DNA of 62,669 bases. Origin: Priapulus caudatus (taxonomy: Eukaryota; Priapulida; Priapulimorpha; Priapulimorphida; Priapulidae). Where the stretch lies: NCBI RefSeq assembly GCF_000485595.1, contig NW_014577076.1, positions 1,338,088 through 1,400,756 on the forward strand, given 5' to 3'. A model generated the notes under the pieces. The model was not told the DNA's origin, searched no databases, and saw only the letters and a program-made list of their open reading frames with translations. Shown here in pieces: positions 24,732 to 35,559 of the stretch (position 1 is the first letter of the stretch; each line of letters starts with the position of its first letter). A program made the translations under genes and the position numbers.

Positions 24732-25414
24732 GTGGTGCGTGTGCGTTGCGTGTGCGTGTGCGCGTGTGCGTTGTGCGTGTGCGTGTGCGTCGTGCGTGTG
24801 CGCGTGCGCTGCGTGTGCATGCGTGCGTGCGTGCGTGCTTGTGTGTGCGTGTGTGAGATGCTGTATGTTGTAGTCACAGACGGTAAGCCTGTAAGGCTGG
24901 TCGGACACGTGTCGGGGTCAGGGTAGCAGGGTTGGGGGTCACAGTAGTTCCGTATATGTGTTTTTTTGGGGGGGGGGTCAAAAGGGACACGTCTGTGTTG
25001 GTAAGATGTGGCAAGGAGTCCAAGTCAGTTGGTGTGTGTCTGCGTTGTTTGGGGTGAGGGCCAGCAGGGGGGTGGCATGCAGATGACATGTGTTAACTTG
25101 ATAGAGTGACACTGACGGAGCGTAGGTATAGGTATGGAAAGGGCAATGACGGAGGGTGTGTGGGGGCTGAGAATATCCACCCGATCAAGGAAGAAGGGAT
25201 TGGATTATGTTGACTGGGAATAATTACATTTGCATAGACGGCTTGTAATTTGGAAACCGATTGATTGGAAGCAATTTAGCATTGAATAATGGCAGTTCCT
25301 TATATACAATAATAAGTAAATGTATATGAGTGCGGTGTGCTACATTCTTGTGTAGCCAGACATTGACTGACAATTTTCTAATGTGGCTTTTTCCAAGGGA
25401 TTTTCTAGAGTGGG
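24732..25414. other. GTGCG simple sequence, then extended part of block U
   Basis: 24732-24860 is GT/CG simple sequence. From about 24970 the sequence matches 35562 onward, so the repeat unit in copies 2 and 3 of block U starts earlier than in copy 1. No exon is visible. Confidence 0.7.
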
Positions 25415-26567
25415 TAGTAGAGGCTGCTTGTAATGGGTTCGTCTTTCATATAGTTTTAGATGACTAGTGTTTGTCTGACTGTTATTGTGTTCTCGGCGGA
25501 TGGGTGATAGTATAGTAATATCATGGGCCAAGGAGATGTGAGAGCGGCGAATATATGTAAACGACTTACCGCTGTGTCTGACTACTATATATGGTCACAA
25601 CACATTTCACCGTCTTTTTCTGCACCAGGGGGCAACACTGTTGCTGTGTCGCAGGCAGATACGGGTTTTCCACGAATTCAATTCGAATGTCTGCAGTCTA
25701 GAAATTCTGATGCGTGTATCGGGACCCTCGGGACATCGACGACTCTGTGTTAAACTTGCTCGTTTAATTGTCAGAGAGATTTATGTTATGTCCCGTTATG
25801 CTTGGTTCTGCACGCAGCGGACGGTGTTTCTTAAACGCTGCGAAATGCTACTAACAATTATTTACGTTGTTAGCCTCGAGGGAGACGTCGCTATTCATAC
25901 GTACTACATTCATTCGTCGTTTTAGAGCAGCAGCGCATGCACGCACCAGCACTGTTCACTGATCAAGATGAGTATACAGTTTCATTTGCCAGCAACAACT
26001 CACCCTGCCAGGCCCAGATCTCTCTTTGTGGGAGAACATGCGGCGAAACGCTGCCTGTGGTGTGCAGGGTACATCTGGCATGGACAGAAAATATTCCAGC
26101 CGATATCTGATATTTGTGACAAGAGTGGATTGCTGTCCCACGGGACAGCTTTGGGAATCGCGGCTGAGTGATGTTAAATAGACAAAGAGGATGCTCGCAC
26201 GTGGGTGCACAAAGACTCACGACAACAGCAAAAAAAGCTATTCAAAGAGAAAAAAAAGAAGGATTAGACGTCAGAAGTTGTGTGGCAGCAGAATTATAAT
26301 GCGTGTGCTTTGTTCTAACTAGGGATTTCATTGCTTAAAGATCAGATTAGATGGGCAGTGCGGTTTCTCCTAATGCATGGGGCTAGGTAATAGCTGTGTC
26401 TGTCCTGAATATGTAAATACTGATATATAGTATATAGGTATATAGAAGTCGTGCATCGAGATTGATAACAATGGTTCTGATGTCAACTGAATATCACAAT
26501 GAAGTGAATGGCACTGTGGTGACTCATGTATCTCTCTGCAAGCACGCCTGCGAGCCTGCATGCGCAT
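25415..26567 (+). repeat. Block U, copy 2
   Basis: This matches 22733-23867 and 36009-37160 and, together with its upstream extension, 35562-37160. Like copy 1 it leads into the 38-bp minisatellite. Confidence 0.9.
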
Positions 26568-28690
26568 GTAACCTACCAGCTACCGTCACCATGGTGCTAG
26601 GCACATGTAAGCTACCAGCTACATCACCATGATGCTAGGCCATGTAACCTACCAGCTACGTCGCCATGATGCTAGCACATGTAAAGCTACCAGCTACGTC
26701 ACCATGATGCTAGGCACATGTAAGCTACCAGCTACGTCGCCATGATGCTAGGCACATGTAAGCTACCAGCTAACGTCGCCATGATGCTAGGCACATGTAA
26801 GCTACCAGCTACGTCACCATGATACTAGGCACATGTAACCTACCAGCTACGTCACCATGATACTAGGCACATGTAACCTACCAGCTACGTCGCCATGATG
26901 CTAGGCACATGTAAGCTACCAGCTACGTCCACCATGATGCTAGCACATGTAACCAGGGTTCTCCAAGCATTTTCATTTATAGCATGGCGGGGCTGCTTTT
27001 ACGGGCCTAGTTTTAGCATTTTTTAGCTAATTTTAGCATGGCGGTTATGATATTTAGAGTGCGGGTGCATTTTAGGATGGCGGGCTCGACGATAGCCTGC
27101 ATGGCGGGCCGCCAGGCTATAAGTGCTCTTGGAGAACCCTGGTAACCTACCAGCTACGTCACCATGATGCTAGGCACATGTAACCTACCAGCTACGTCAC
27201 CATGATGCTACTAGGCACATGTAAACTACCAGCTAGCGTCACCATGATAATAGGCACAATGTAACCTACCATGCAGCTACGTCACCATGATGCTAGGCAC
27301 ATGTATAACCTACCAGCTACGTCACCATAATGCTAGGCACAATGTATAACCTACCAGCTACGTCACCATGATGCTAGGCACATGTAACCTACGGCCTACG
27401 TCGCCCATGATGCTAGGCACATGTAGGCCACCAGCTACGTCACCGCATGATGCTAGGCACATGTATAACCTACCAGCTACATCACCATGATGCTAGCACA
27501 TGTATAACCTACCAGCTACGTCACCATGGTGCTAGGCACATGTATAAACTACAGCTACATCACCATGATGCTAGGCACATGTAAACTACCAGCTACGTCA
27601 CCATGAAGCTAGGCACATGTAACCTACCAGCTACATCACCATGATGCTAGGCACATGTAAGCTACCAGCTACGTCGCCATGATGCTAGGCACATGTAACC
27701 TACCAGCTACATCACCATGATACTAGGCACATGGTAACCTACCAGCTACGTCACCATGATGCTAGGCACATGTAAGCTACCAGCTACATCACCATGATGC
27801 TAGTCACATGTAAGCTACCACACATCACCATGATGTAGGCACATGTAACCTACCAGCTACGTCACCATGATGCTAGGCACATTAACCTACCAGCTACGTC
27901 ACCATTGATGCTAGGCACATGTAAGCTACCAGCCACATCACCTTGATGCTAGGCACATGTAAGCTACCAGCTACGTCACCATGATACTAGGCACATGTAA
28001 CCTACCAGCTACATGCACCATGATGCTAGCACATGTAACCTACCAGCTACATCACCATGATGCTAGGCACATGTAACCACCAGCTACGTCCACCATGATA
28101 CCTTAGCACATGTAACCTACCAGCTAATCACCATGATGCTAGGCCACATGTAAACTACCAGCTACATCACCATGATGCTAGGCCACATGTGAGCCACCAG
28201 CTACGTCACCATGATGCTAGGCCACAGTAACCTACCAGGCTACGTCACCATGATACTAGGCACATGTAACCTACCAGCTACATCACCATGATGCTAGCAC
28301 ATGTTAATCCTACCAGCTACGTCACCATGATGCTAGGCACATGTAAACCTACCAGCTACGTCACCATGATGCTACTAGGCACATGTAACCTACCAGCTAC
28401 GTCGCCATGGACACTAGGCACATGTAAGCTACCAGCTACGTCGCCATGATGCTAGGCACATGTAACCTACCTGCTACATCACCATGATGCTAGGCACATG
28501 TAAACTACCAGCTACGTCACCATGATACTAGCACATGTACCTACCATGCAGCTACGTCACCATGATGCTAGGCACATGTAAGCTACCAGTCTACGTCACC
28601 ATGATGCTAGGCCCATGTAATCTACCAGCTAACGTCACCATGAATGGCTAGGCACATGTAATCTACCGGCAGGTTTATAGCCAGGACAAT
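26568..28690 (+). repeat. 38-bp minisatellite, array 2
   Basis: More than 40 tandem units of about 38 bp (some 40 bp with an extra TA) share the core CTACCAGCTACGTCACCATG. Common variants are G/A in ACRTC, G/A in TCRCC, and GTAAC/GTAAGC at the unit end. Each unit has a TGACG half-site of the CRE type on the reverse strand. It contains a MITE at 26953-27142. Confidence 0.95.
26953..27142. mobile_element. PIF/Harbinger-like MITE, copy 2
   Basis: This is 190 bp, with perfect 15-bp terminal inverted repeats CCAGGGTTCTCCAAG / CTTGGAGAACCCTGG and a TAA duplication on each side. It sits at the same place in the repeat unit and at the same distance from block U as copy 1. That points to one insertion followed by duplication of the whole region. 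Confidence 0.8.
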
Positions 28691-30853
28691 TTAAGTGCCG
28701 GCTAATATCAGTGATTCCGTCATATGCATAAATTATTGTAGTAGCAACATGGTGCTATACGCATGTACTGTGTGCGGTTACGATGTGATCAGATAATGAT
28801 TTTACGCATAATTATTGTTGAAGATTAAACTCAGAGTTATTTTTAAAATTAATTCTAAGTGTATCAGTTGTGATTATTTGTAGATTGCTGCACAATTTTT
28901 GAAGGAAATTTTACACAAACTCAATCATTTTTGTTACGGTCGGAAGGATGTTTATTTAAAGCTGCATGTCGGTCGCCCAACCCAGAGCTGGCTATATATT
29001 GCGATCGCGCATAGCTAGAACGGTGCCTTACCAGCTACGTCACCACCAGGTCTGTGGCAGAGCGGATTAAGGGCTATAGTTCGAGAGCTACTTTGCTTCT
29101 ATTACATGCAGCCTATCTGGGAGGCCTTGAAACTCGCTTAGATTTCTTCTATTTACTACTGTATGGCCAAACTGTAGTCACTATGGTTAGACCTACTGTG
29201 TAAGTGGTCGTTAATCCAGAGACATGATACAAGATTGCGTGGCCACAGCTTTGCTGTTGATCCTGAGCGAGGATGAGACGCGCAGTTCCGCGGGAAAAAA
29301 AAATTCGAGCCCGGCCGCGCACGTCTCCACAGCGGTCAGCGGGATGGTCTGTAGTTTTTAGAAGATAACAATGAAGACTTTGTTCTAAATAAGAACTATC
29401 GGCGGCTAAATAAGAGCCAATATACAGACATTTGAATTTCTTGACTAGTCAGTCAACGGGCTTGTGGGGGTCCATTATGGCAGAGCCTTCCAATTGAAAT
29501 GGCCCATGAAATTGTCAATTGGAATTGTGTTTTTCGCGAACCCAAAGAAAATGTCTCCCTCTTACACTGCACCCCCTCCCTGATCAGTCACGCATTCAGG
29601 CGTAAACAATAACAGAGAGTGAAATGTGTTGAGTTTGTGGCTCTTGACGCACGTGCAGTGACGTACAAGACTGTTGAAAGCACAGGCACTTGAACGTCTC
29701 AATAAAATAAATATTCACACAATTTTTCACACATGATCGACCGCCTGTGTGCTAAATAGGTGAACGTATGTGAAACATATACGGTTAGTACTACTTACTG
29801 TGACATATCCGCTGACTAACTGACACCACTAAATTTGTGAAATGTTCCATGCACCTTAAGAAATGCTGAGAAATTACGAGGTTATCATCGCGAACTTCCG
29901 AACACCGTAGCGTCACAAAGCTATATGTAAACAAACACGCGTGGTGTGAGGTGCCTGCCTCCGATATCCATTTCGAGGCCCGCTAAGCCAAGCATAAAGC
30001 ACACGGACAAGACGTCACACACAACAGCTACGTTCATTGGCTAAAACAATCGAGATAGCGCGGTTAGGGATTTTCGGAATTATTTAATGTAAGAAAAACC
30101 TCAATGTTCAATGAATGACGCACTCGTTCACTTCTGACAGGCGATGTGAAAAATGCCGGAATTTTCCACTTTGATGCGACAATGCATTGGCCGGGCATTT
30201 CATTAATTACGAAAAGTAAACAGGCTGGCGAAGGACAGTTAACAGGTACAGTTAACTGGTCAGCATCGTGATGCCCCATTTATGTTCATCAACGAATAAG
30301 GCAGGGCTTATTCTGATTACGGAGATGCGAAATGCAACAGAAGGACGTAGCGCAGGCGCAAAACAGCCTGTTATTTTCGATTGTGCTGGCAAACTCTATC
30401 GTAGAAACCGTTCTAACATAGCAGAATTATGCCTAGTTCCTGAGATCGGGTATTTGGTGGTCCAATGGGTCCCATCTTTAAAAATATAATACAGAACTGG
30501 TGCGGCGTAGGCTGTGATTGGAAAGACACAAAGTGTCAATCCTCGGGCGCGCCTCGGCATTCATAGCCGCATCACGTCAAGTTACGAGCTCAGCCACATG
30601 GATTTATTTAATCAATCTAGTGGCAATGATCTGGATATATTCTGCAGATATACCGAAACAAGAGATTCGCGCTGTTTGTTATAGCCTAGGCTTAAGCCCG
30701 ACACACGTATAGTAGTAGTACTCCTTCAAAACTAACTATGGTTAGCATTAGAAGTGAGTAAATGCAGCTGTTGCATATCAGCTACGTACACAGTGATCAT
30801 GACCGGTTGTCCGCCAGTCATTTGCGAGCCAGACCAGCATGGAGCAGCGGCTC
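28691..30853 (+). repeat. Repeat B with flanks, copy alpha
   Basis: This is collinear with 31433-33588 over about 2.16 kb, with scattered small indels. It includes the element that is inverted at 16405-17785. A stretch near 29035 reads TACCAGCTACGTCACCA, a single copy of the minisatellite core. No long open frame is conserved between the copies. Confidence 0.9.
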
Positions 30854-30854
30854 C

Positions 30855-31432
30855 ACATGTATAACCTACCAGCTACGTCACCATGATGCTAGGCACATGT
30901 AACCTACCAGCTACGTCACCATGATGCTAGGCACATGTATAACCTACCAGCTACGTCACCATGATGCTAGGCACATGTAACCTACCAGCTACGTCACCAT
31001 GATGCTAGGCACATGTAACCTACCAGCTACGTCACCATGATGCTAGGCACATGTAACCTACCAGCTACATCACCATGATGCTAGGCACATGTAATTGTCC
31101 TGGCTATAAACCTGCCGGTAGATTACATGTGCCTAGCATCATGGTGACGTAGCTGGTAGATTACATGTGCCTAGCATCATGGTGACGTAGCTGGTAGCTT
31201 AATTTATATGTGCCTAGCATCATGGCGACGTAGCTGGTAGGTTACATGTGCCTAGCATCATGGTGATGTAGCTGGTAGGTTACATATGCCTAGTATCATG
31301 GCGACGTAGCTGGTAGGTTACATGTGCCTAGCATCATGGTGATGTAGCTGGTAGCTTACATGTGCCTAGCATCATGGTGATGTAGCTGGTAGGTTACATG
31401 TGCCTAGCATCATGGCGACGTAGCTGGTAGCT
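30855..31432. repeat. Inverted pair of 38-bp minisatellite arrays
   Basis: About six + oriented units (30855-31094) meet about eight units in the opposite orientation (about 31113-31432) across a short junction, TTGTCCTGGCTATAAACCTG. The junction sequence is the reverse complement of the array 2 end near 28667-28690. The two arms could form a stem of more than 200 bp. Confidence 0.9.
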
Positions 31433-33588
31433 TTAAGTGCCGGCTAATATCAGTGATTCCGTCATATGCATAAATTATTGTAGTAGCAACATGGTGCTTA
31501 GCCAGCTATACGGCATGTACTGTGTGCGGTACGATGTGATCAGATAATGATTTTATGCATAATTATTGTTGAGATTAAACTCAGAGTTATTTTTAAAATT
31601 AATTCTAAGTGTATCAGTTGTGATTATTTGTAGATTGCTCACAATTTTGAAGGAAATTTTACACAAACTCAATCATTTTTGTTACGGTCGGAAGGATGTT
31701 ATTTAAAGCTGCATGTCGGTCGCCCAACACCAGAGCTGGCTATTGCCGATCGGCATAGCTAGAACGGTGCCTACCAGCTACGTCACCACCAGGTCTGTGG
31801 CAGAGCGAAGGGCTATAGTTCGAGAGCTACTTTGCTTCTATTACATGCAGCCTATCTGGGAGGCTTGAAACTCGCTTAGATTTCTTCTATTTACTACTGT
31901 ATGGCCAAACTGTAGTCACTATGGTTAGACCTACTGTGTAAGTGGTCGTTAATCCAGAGACATGATACAAGATTGCGTGGCACAGCTTTGCTGTTGATCC
32001 TGAGCGAGGATGAGACGCGCAGTTCCGCGGGAAAAAAATTCGAGGCCCGGCGCACGTCTCCACAGCGGTCAGCGGATGGTCTGTAGTTTTAGAAGATAAC
32101 AATGAAGACTTTGTTCTAAATAAGAACTATCGGCGGCTAAATAAGAACTATCGGCGGCTAAATAAGAGCAATATACAGACATTTGAATTTCTTGACTAGT
32201 CATGCAGTCAACGGGCTTGTTGGGGGTCCATTATGCAGAGCTTCCAATTGAAATGGCCCATGAAATTGTCAAGTGGAATTGTGTTTTTCGGAACCCCAAA
32301 GAAAATGTCTCCCTCTTACATGCACCCCCTCCCTGATCAGTCACGCATTCAGGCGTAAACAATAACAGAGATGAAATCGTGTTGAGTTTGTGGCTCTTGA
32401 CGCACGTGCAGTGACGTACAAGACTGTTGAAAGCACAGGCACTTGGAACGTCTCAATCAAAATAAATATTCACACAATTTTTCACAATGATCGACCGCCT
32501 GTGTGCTAAATAGGTGAACGTATGTGAAACATATACGGTTAGTACTACTTACTGTGACATATCCGTGACTAACTGACACCACTAAATTGGTGAAATGTTC
32601 CATGCACATTAAGAAATGCTGAGAAATTACGAGGTTATCATCGCAGAACTCCCGAACACCGTACGTCACAAAGCTATATGTAAACAAACACGCGTGTTGT
32701 GAGGTGCCTGCCTCCGATATCCATTTCGAGGCCCGTTAAGCCAAGCATAAAGCACACGGACAAGACGTCACACACACAGCTACGTTCATTGGCTAAAACA
32801 ATCGAGTAGCGCGGTTAGGGATTTTCGGAATTATTTAATTTGAAGAAAAACCTCAATGTTCAATGAATGACGCACTCGTTCACTTCTGACAGCGAGTGAA
32901 AATGCCGGAAATTTTCCACTTTGATGCGAAATGCATTGGCCGGGCATTTCATTAATTACGAAAAGTAAACAGGCTGGCGAAAGACAGTAGGTACAGTAAC
33001 TGGTCACGTCGGTGACGCCCCATTTATGTTCATCAACGAATAAGGCGGGGCTTATTCTGATTACGGAGATGCGAAAATGCAACAGAAGGACGTAGCGCAG
33101 TGCGCTAAACAGCATGTTATTTTCGTATTTGTGGCAAACTCTATCGTAGGAAACCGTTCTAACATAGCAGAATTCTCCTAGTTCCTGAGATCGGTGATTT
33201 GGTGGTCCAATGGGTCCCCATCTTTAAAAATATAAAAGACTGGTGTCGCGTAGGCTGTGATTGGAAGACACAAAGTGTCAATCCTCGGCGCGCCTCAGCA
33301 TCATGGCCGCATCACGTCAAGTTACGAGCTCAGCCACATGGATTTATTTAATCAATCTAGTGGCAATGATCTGGATATATTCTGAGTATACCGAAACAAG
33401 AGATCGCGGTGTTTGTTATAGCTAGGCTTAAGCCCGACACACGTATAGTAGTAGTACTCCTTCAAACTAACTATGGTTTAGCATTAGCAAGTGGAGTAAA
33501 TGCAGCTGTTGCATCAGCTACGTATCACAGTGATCATGACCGGTTGTCCGCCCAGTCATTTGCGAGCAGCAGATGGAGCAGCGCTCCA
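31433..33588 (+). repeat. Repeat B with flanks, copy beta
   Basis: This matches copy alpha (28691-30853) and, from 32785 on, is also the left part of a longer block duplicated at 43812-50789. The internal element starts near 31955. Confidence 0.9.
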
Positions 33589-33865
33589 TGCGGCATTATC
33601 CAACACTACAACAGGCCAGCGAGCCACGTGCTTTGTGCCCGCGCGTTTGCTAATGGCAGGGCGGGAAACCTAATGAATTATGCCTCGATAATGAAAACTT
33701 GATAAATTAATTACGAAGTAGAAGCATTAGCGGAGAGGTCCCTGTAGGAATTAGTGATTCAGATTCTGTTTGGCACCAGCCTGCTGGCCTGCATTGTCTG
33801 CCGCCGGCTCGGGCCAGCCGGGTCGACAATAACGTGCGTGCAAAAAAAACTCTGCAGATCCCTTG

Positions 33866-34055
33866 TATAAATGCGTAGCTGTAAGCGGAATGCAGGTTTT
33901 TGTGTAGTGGCGCTTGCTCTAGTGAATCCAGTGTGGTCAAGTCGTCGCTGTGCCGGCACCTGAGGGTCGCCTGATGTTGGGCGCTTGGTAGCAACAGTGA
34001 GCGCAGAATGGATTTCAGTATCTGGAATAGGCTGGTGCTGGTGAAGATAAAGAAG
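33866..34055 (+). promoter_or_regulatory. Candidate alternative promoter and first exon
   Basis: A TATAAATG box (33866) is followed by ATG 34008 and 16 codons, MDFSIWNRLVLVKIKK, ending at a GTGAGG donor in phase 0. That is exactly the phase needed to join exon 3. An in-frame TGA lies 36 nt upstream of the ATG and no acceptor with a pyrimidine tract precedes it, as expected of a first exon. It is repeated unchanged at 44886-45075. All of this could be coincidence. Confidence 0.25.
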
Positions 34056-35559
34056 GTGAGGCGACTCATAGGCGCTGGTTGTCTCGCTGTCACGCGCATG
34101 TTCGCACGCACACATGCACGCACACATGGGATTCACACTAGAAATCTAGATGTCTGTATATTCACACAGCACAGTGCACTTTCGCGGTAAAACTATAATA
34201 TTGATGTTTTAAAAATATGATTGAAAAGTGGTTCATCATATATAAATACTGTAATGAATATTGATTCTCTTATCGCTTCTCGTCGCTTTGGATTTTACAT
34301 TCATCGACAAAGTTTGAATAGCTGTTGCGTTCATATAGCGACAGGCCCACTGTTCTAAAATTCCAAAACGCGAAATGCGTTTTATCAGGAAATAAATAAT
34401 ACCTAGGTCTTTATTTGCGATGTTATGTAGACTGGTTCCATGTGTCGTTGGCTAAGACCACTGGCTGATGTATAGCATAATTTTAATGAACGTACATGTA
34501 TAAAGCTAAACCTAAAATGGGAAAAAAAACATTTTGTAAAAGATATGAAAACCCTATGAAAAGTTTCAGCCATCGCTAGGTTGACTCCGTAGGTTCTTGA
34601 TAATCAAACTTATGGGCTCAGCCATAGAGACTTTGTAATTAATCTAACAGCTCATCATCTTTGTAATAACAAATTTCCCATTTTAGAAAATGGATTTCCC
34701 CAAAGCTAAACGGTGCATGAAAAATTACCAATTATGATTTGAAATTGCCTCGGTTTCGTGATTGCATATGTACACCAGACGTTAGTTTTAGCGACGATAA
34801 TAAAATCTGTTTAGTTATGAGATAGCTCGAGCCCTTGTCCTGAGTTTTGACTGCAGTCCTGTAGCAGAGAAAATAAGCTGCATATCTAGCAAATAAACTC
34901 ATAATTTCGTATTTGGATTTTGAGATAACTATAAACACTAGATATAGCTTTGCCGTGTGAGGAAATAAATGCGCGTAAACTAACTTTCTCTCACTTGGAA
35001 CTTGTCGAAAAATGGAAGGGTGTCCAGTGGCATTATATCAGTCACCGGCACGGGTGGGGAGTATTTTGTTCGGATAACTGATCTGATTGTAAATATTAAA
35101 AGGGTATTATTCACGGGACCTTGAGATCTTGTTCGGATAATCCGAAATTGGGATAATTGGTGTTCGGATAACCGAGGTTTGACTGTATGTAAGAAACACC
35201 GTGGGTCCTAAGAAAAATGTCTGCCGTGGCGTGGCCTCGCTCAAAATGGTGTCTCTTTCCATGCTGGAATGGAATTAATGGAAATGGAATGTCACGAGCA
35301 GTGAGTTGCTGCGATGTTTCTTACATAAAGCAAAACCAAAAAGAGGCGGGGGCCTGTAATGAATGCATTTCTACCTCTGCATGAACCTACCTACTCTCCG
35401 TCCCCCTGTTTAGGCGGTGTACTGATTTTTAAAGTGTTATTAATGCAATATATTATTCATCGGCGCCTTTAGAGTGCAAACAGTCTGCCATGAATCTGAC
35501 GCCATGTCAACCGGGAAGCAGCGTGCCGTGAACACGCTAAGCATATGGAAGCCGTGGTG

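Noticed and set aside
23868-28690. Regular repeat array considered as a CRISPR-like array
   Set aside because: Units are contiguous 38-bp tandem copies without unique spacers, in a spliced eukaryotic gene's intron.
33707-34136. Minus-strand frames of 138 and 125 codons, identical in the second block (44727-45156)
   Set aside because: Identity between copies reflects the recent block duplication, not selection; no domain or splice sites are recognised.
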